DNA of 64,000 bases from Janibacter cremeus (GTDB taxonomy: Bacteria; Actinomycetota; Actinomycetes; Actinomycetales; Dermatophilaceae), in NCBI RefSeq assembly GCF_029395675.1, contig NZ_CP115184.1, forward strand, positions 310,001 through 374,000, in the 5' to 3' direction. Numbering within the stretch: the stretch's first letter is position 1; every line of letters begins with the position of its first letter. Made by a program: the position numbers and the translations under genes. The notes below the pieces were generated by a model. That model did no database searches, had not been told where the DNA came from, and saw only the letters and a list, made by a program, of their open reading frames with translations. This document shows, one piece after another, positions 63,295-64,000 of the stretch.

Positions 63295-63905
63295 CACTCG
63301 ATGCCCTTCTGGCCCTTCTGGCCCCGGTCGAAGGGGTGCTTGACCTTCGTCATCTCGGTGGCGACGTCGGCGACCTCGAGGAGCTTCGGGTGCGGGTCGC
63401 GGCCGGTGATGACGACGTGCTGGTAGCCGGGCCGCCGCGTCAGGGTCTCGACGACGTCGTCGACGTCGACCCAACCCCACTTGAGGACGTAGGTGAACTC
63501 GTCGAGCACGTAGACGGTGTGGGTCCCGGCGGCGAGACGGCGCTTGATCTCGGCCCACCCCTCGCGGGCGTCCGCGGCGTGGTCCTCCTCCGTCCCGGCC
63601 TTGCGCGACCAGGACCAGCCCGAGCCCATCTTGTGCCACTCGACGGGCGCGCCCTCGCCGGTCTCCTCGTGCAGCCGGCCGAGGGTCCGGTAGACCTCCT
63701 CCTCGCCGATCCGCCACTTGGCGGACTTGACGAACTGGAAGACGCCGATGGGCCAGCCCTGGTTCCAGCCGCGCAGCGCGAGCCCGAAGGCGGCGGTCGA
63801 CTTGCCCTTGCCGGTGCCGCCGTGGACGACGACGAGCGGGGAGTGGCGGCGCTGCCGCGTGGTCAGGCCGTCGTCCGGCGTGACGGGGGTGCTTCCGCGG
63901 GCCAT
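63291..63905 (-). CDS. cobO: Cob(I)yrinic acid a,c-diamide adenosyltransferase
   Basis: 204 residues of the CobO/BtuR (CobA-type) family. The P-loop is VVHGGTGKGKSTAAFGLALR; VFQFVKSAKWRIGEE, YVLDEFTYVLKWGWVDVDDV and VVITGRDPHPKLLEVAD are typical. It transfers the adenosyl group to the reduced corrin cobalt. ATG 63905 shares one base with the stop of the upstream gene (TGATG). Confidence 0.95.
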   Translation of the reverse strand: MARGSTPVTPDDGLTTRQRRHSPLVVVHGGTGKGKSTAAFGLALRGWNQGWPIGVFQFVKSAKWRIGEEEVYRTLGRLHEETGEGAPVEWHKMGSGWSWSRKAGTEEDHAADAREGWAEIKRRLAAGTHTVYVLDEFTYVLKWGWVDVDDVVETLTRRPGYQHVVITGRDPHPKLLEVADVATEMTKVKHPFDRGQKGQKGIEW

Positions 63906-64000
63906 CAGGCGGCGCTCCTTCGGGGGTGGGTGCGGTCGGTGACGATCTCGACGAGGCCGCTGGCTGCGACCTGCTCGAGGGGGATGTGCTCGGCGCCCAT
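63905..64000 (-). CDS. C-terminus of a probable cobaltochelatase/Mg-chelatase-type protein (partial)
   Basis: The last 31 residues and stop of a gene entering from beyond the window on the minus strand. The tail GAEHIPLEQVAASGLVEIV resembles the end of VWA-containing Mg-chelatase-like proteins (ChlI/ChlD fusions) that precede cobO in many Actinobacteria and are proposed to insert cobalt. The first codon visible is ATG, but this is probably internal. Identity rests on context and a short tail only. Confidence 0.6.
   Translation of the reverse strand: MGAEHIPLEQVAASGLVEIVTDRTHPRRSAA

Overview
The window is a 64 kb chromosomal segment of very high GC with GTG starts and 4-base ATGA/GTGA gene overlaps throughout. 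The gene content points to an actinobacterium, most likely Micrococcales of the Intrasporangiaceae type (Janibacter/Knoellia-like). Evidence for this is the block lepB-rnhB-DUF2469-yraN-comM-dprA-xerC ahead of rpsB-tsf, the AlkB-rubredoxin fusion, and genes for PucR, DUF4081-GNAT and guanyl-RNase/barstar. The family assignment is inference; the phylum is well supported.

Layout. 1-5497: lepB (partial), rnhB, DUF2469, yraN, comM, dprA and xerC, all on the plus strand. 5508-8557: M23-like protein, class I aminotransferase and a PucR regulator on the minus strand, divergent from 8713-13542, a complete five-gene branched-chain amino-acid type ABC transporter (livG, livF, livH, livM, livK). 13567-23910: the translation/envelope block rpsB, tsf, pyrH, frr, cdsA, rlmN, purU. 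It is interrupted between tsf and pyrH by an intact IS30-family element and a tetR-alkB alkane hydroxylase pair. 23928-32987: LOG-family protein, then a polyamine/GABA-type pair (class III aminotransferase and aminobutyraldehyde dehydrogenase) around an Lrp/AsnC regulator, PAP2 phosphatase, threonine aldolase, and a large DUF6421-like protein. 33206-41179: two CNNM/CorC membrane proteins, succinate-semialdehyde dehydrogenase, a secreted RNase with its barstar-type inhibitor, and a GAF regulator divergent from a flavin monooxygenase. 41210-46419: thioesterase, dxr, rseP-like protease, ispG (two MEP-pathway steps around the site-2 protease) and a GNAT. 46420-56880: MDR oxidoreductase, pyruvate oxidase, GNAT, sirtuin, cytoplasmic M23 protein, EamA/LysR pair, proS, HAD, M50. 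56941-64000: cobalamin biosynthesis (cobK on plus; cobO, a cobB-cobC fusion, cobA, cobS, cobU and cobD as a tightly overlapping minus-strand operon, preceded by the tail of a probable cobaltochelatase).

Most striking features: (i) the accessory IS30/alkB island inside the normally contiguous rpsB-tsf-pyrH-frr block; (ii) an 88-bp near-perfect palindrome sitting in frame in the linker of the cobB-cobC fusion; (iii) a strongly over-represented oligomer, core CGAAGGGGG, counted by eye about 35 times on both strands. It overrides codon preference and forms a perfect 24-bp palindrome inside an extra loop of rlmN.

I saw no tRNA, rRNA, CRISPR array, prophage or replication origin. No gene-free stretch exceeds 300 bases; the longest is the 293 bases between livK and rpsB, which hold a terminator, a candidate promoter and the rpsB leader.
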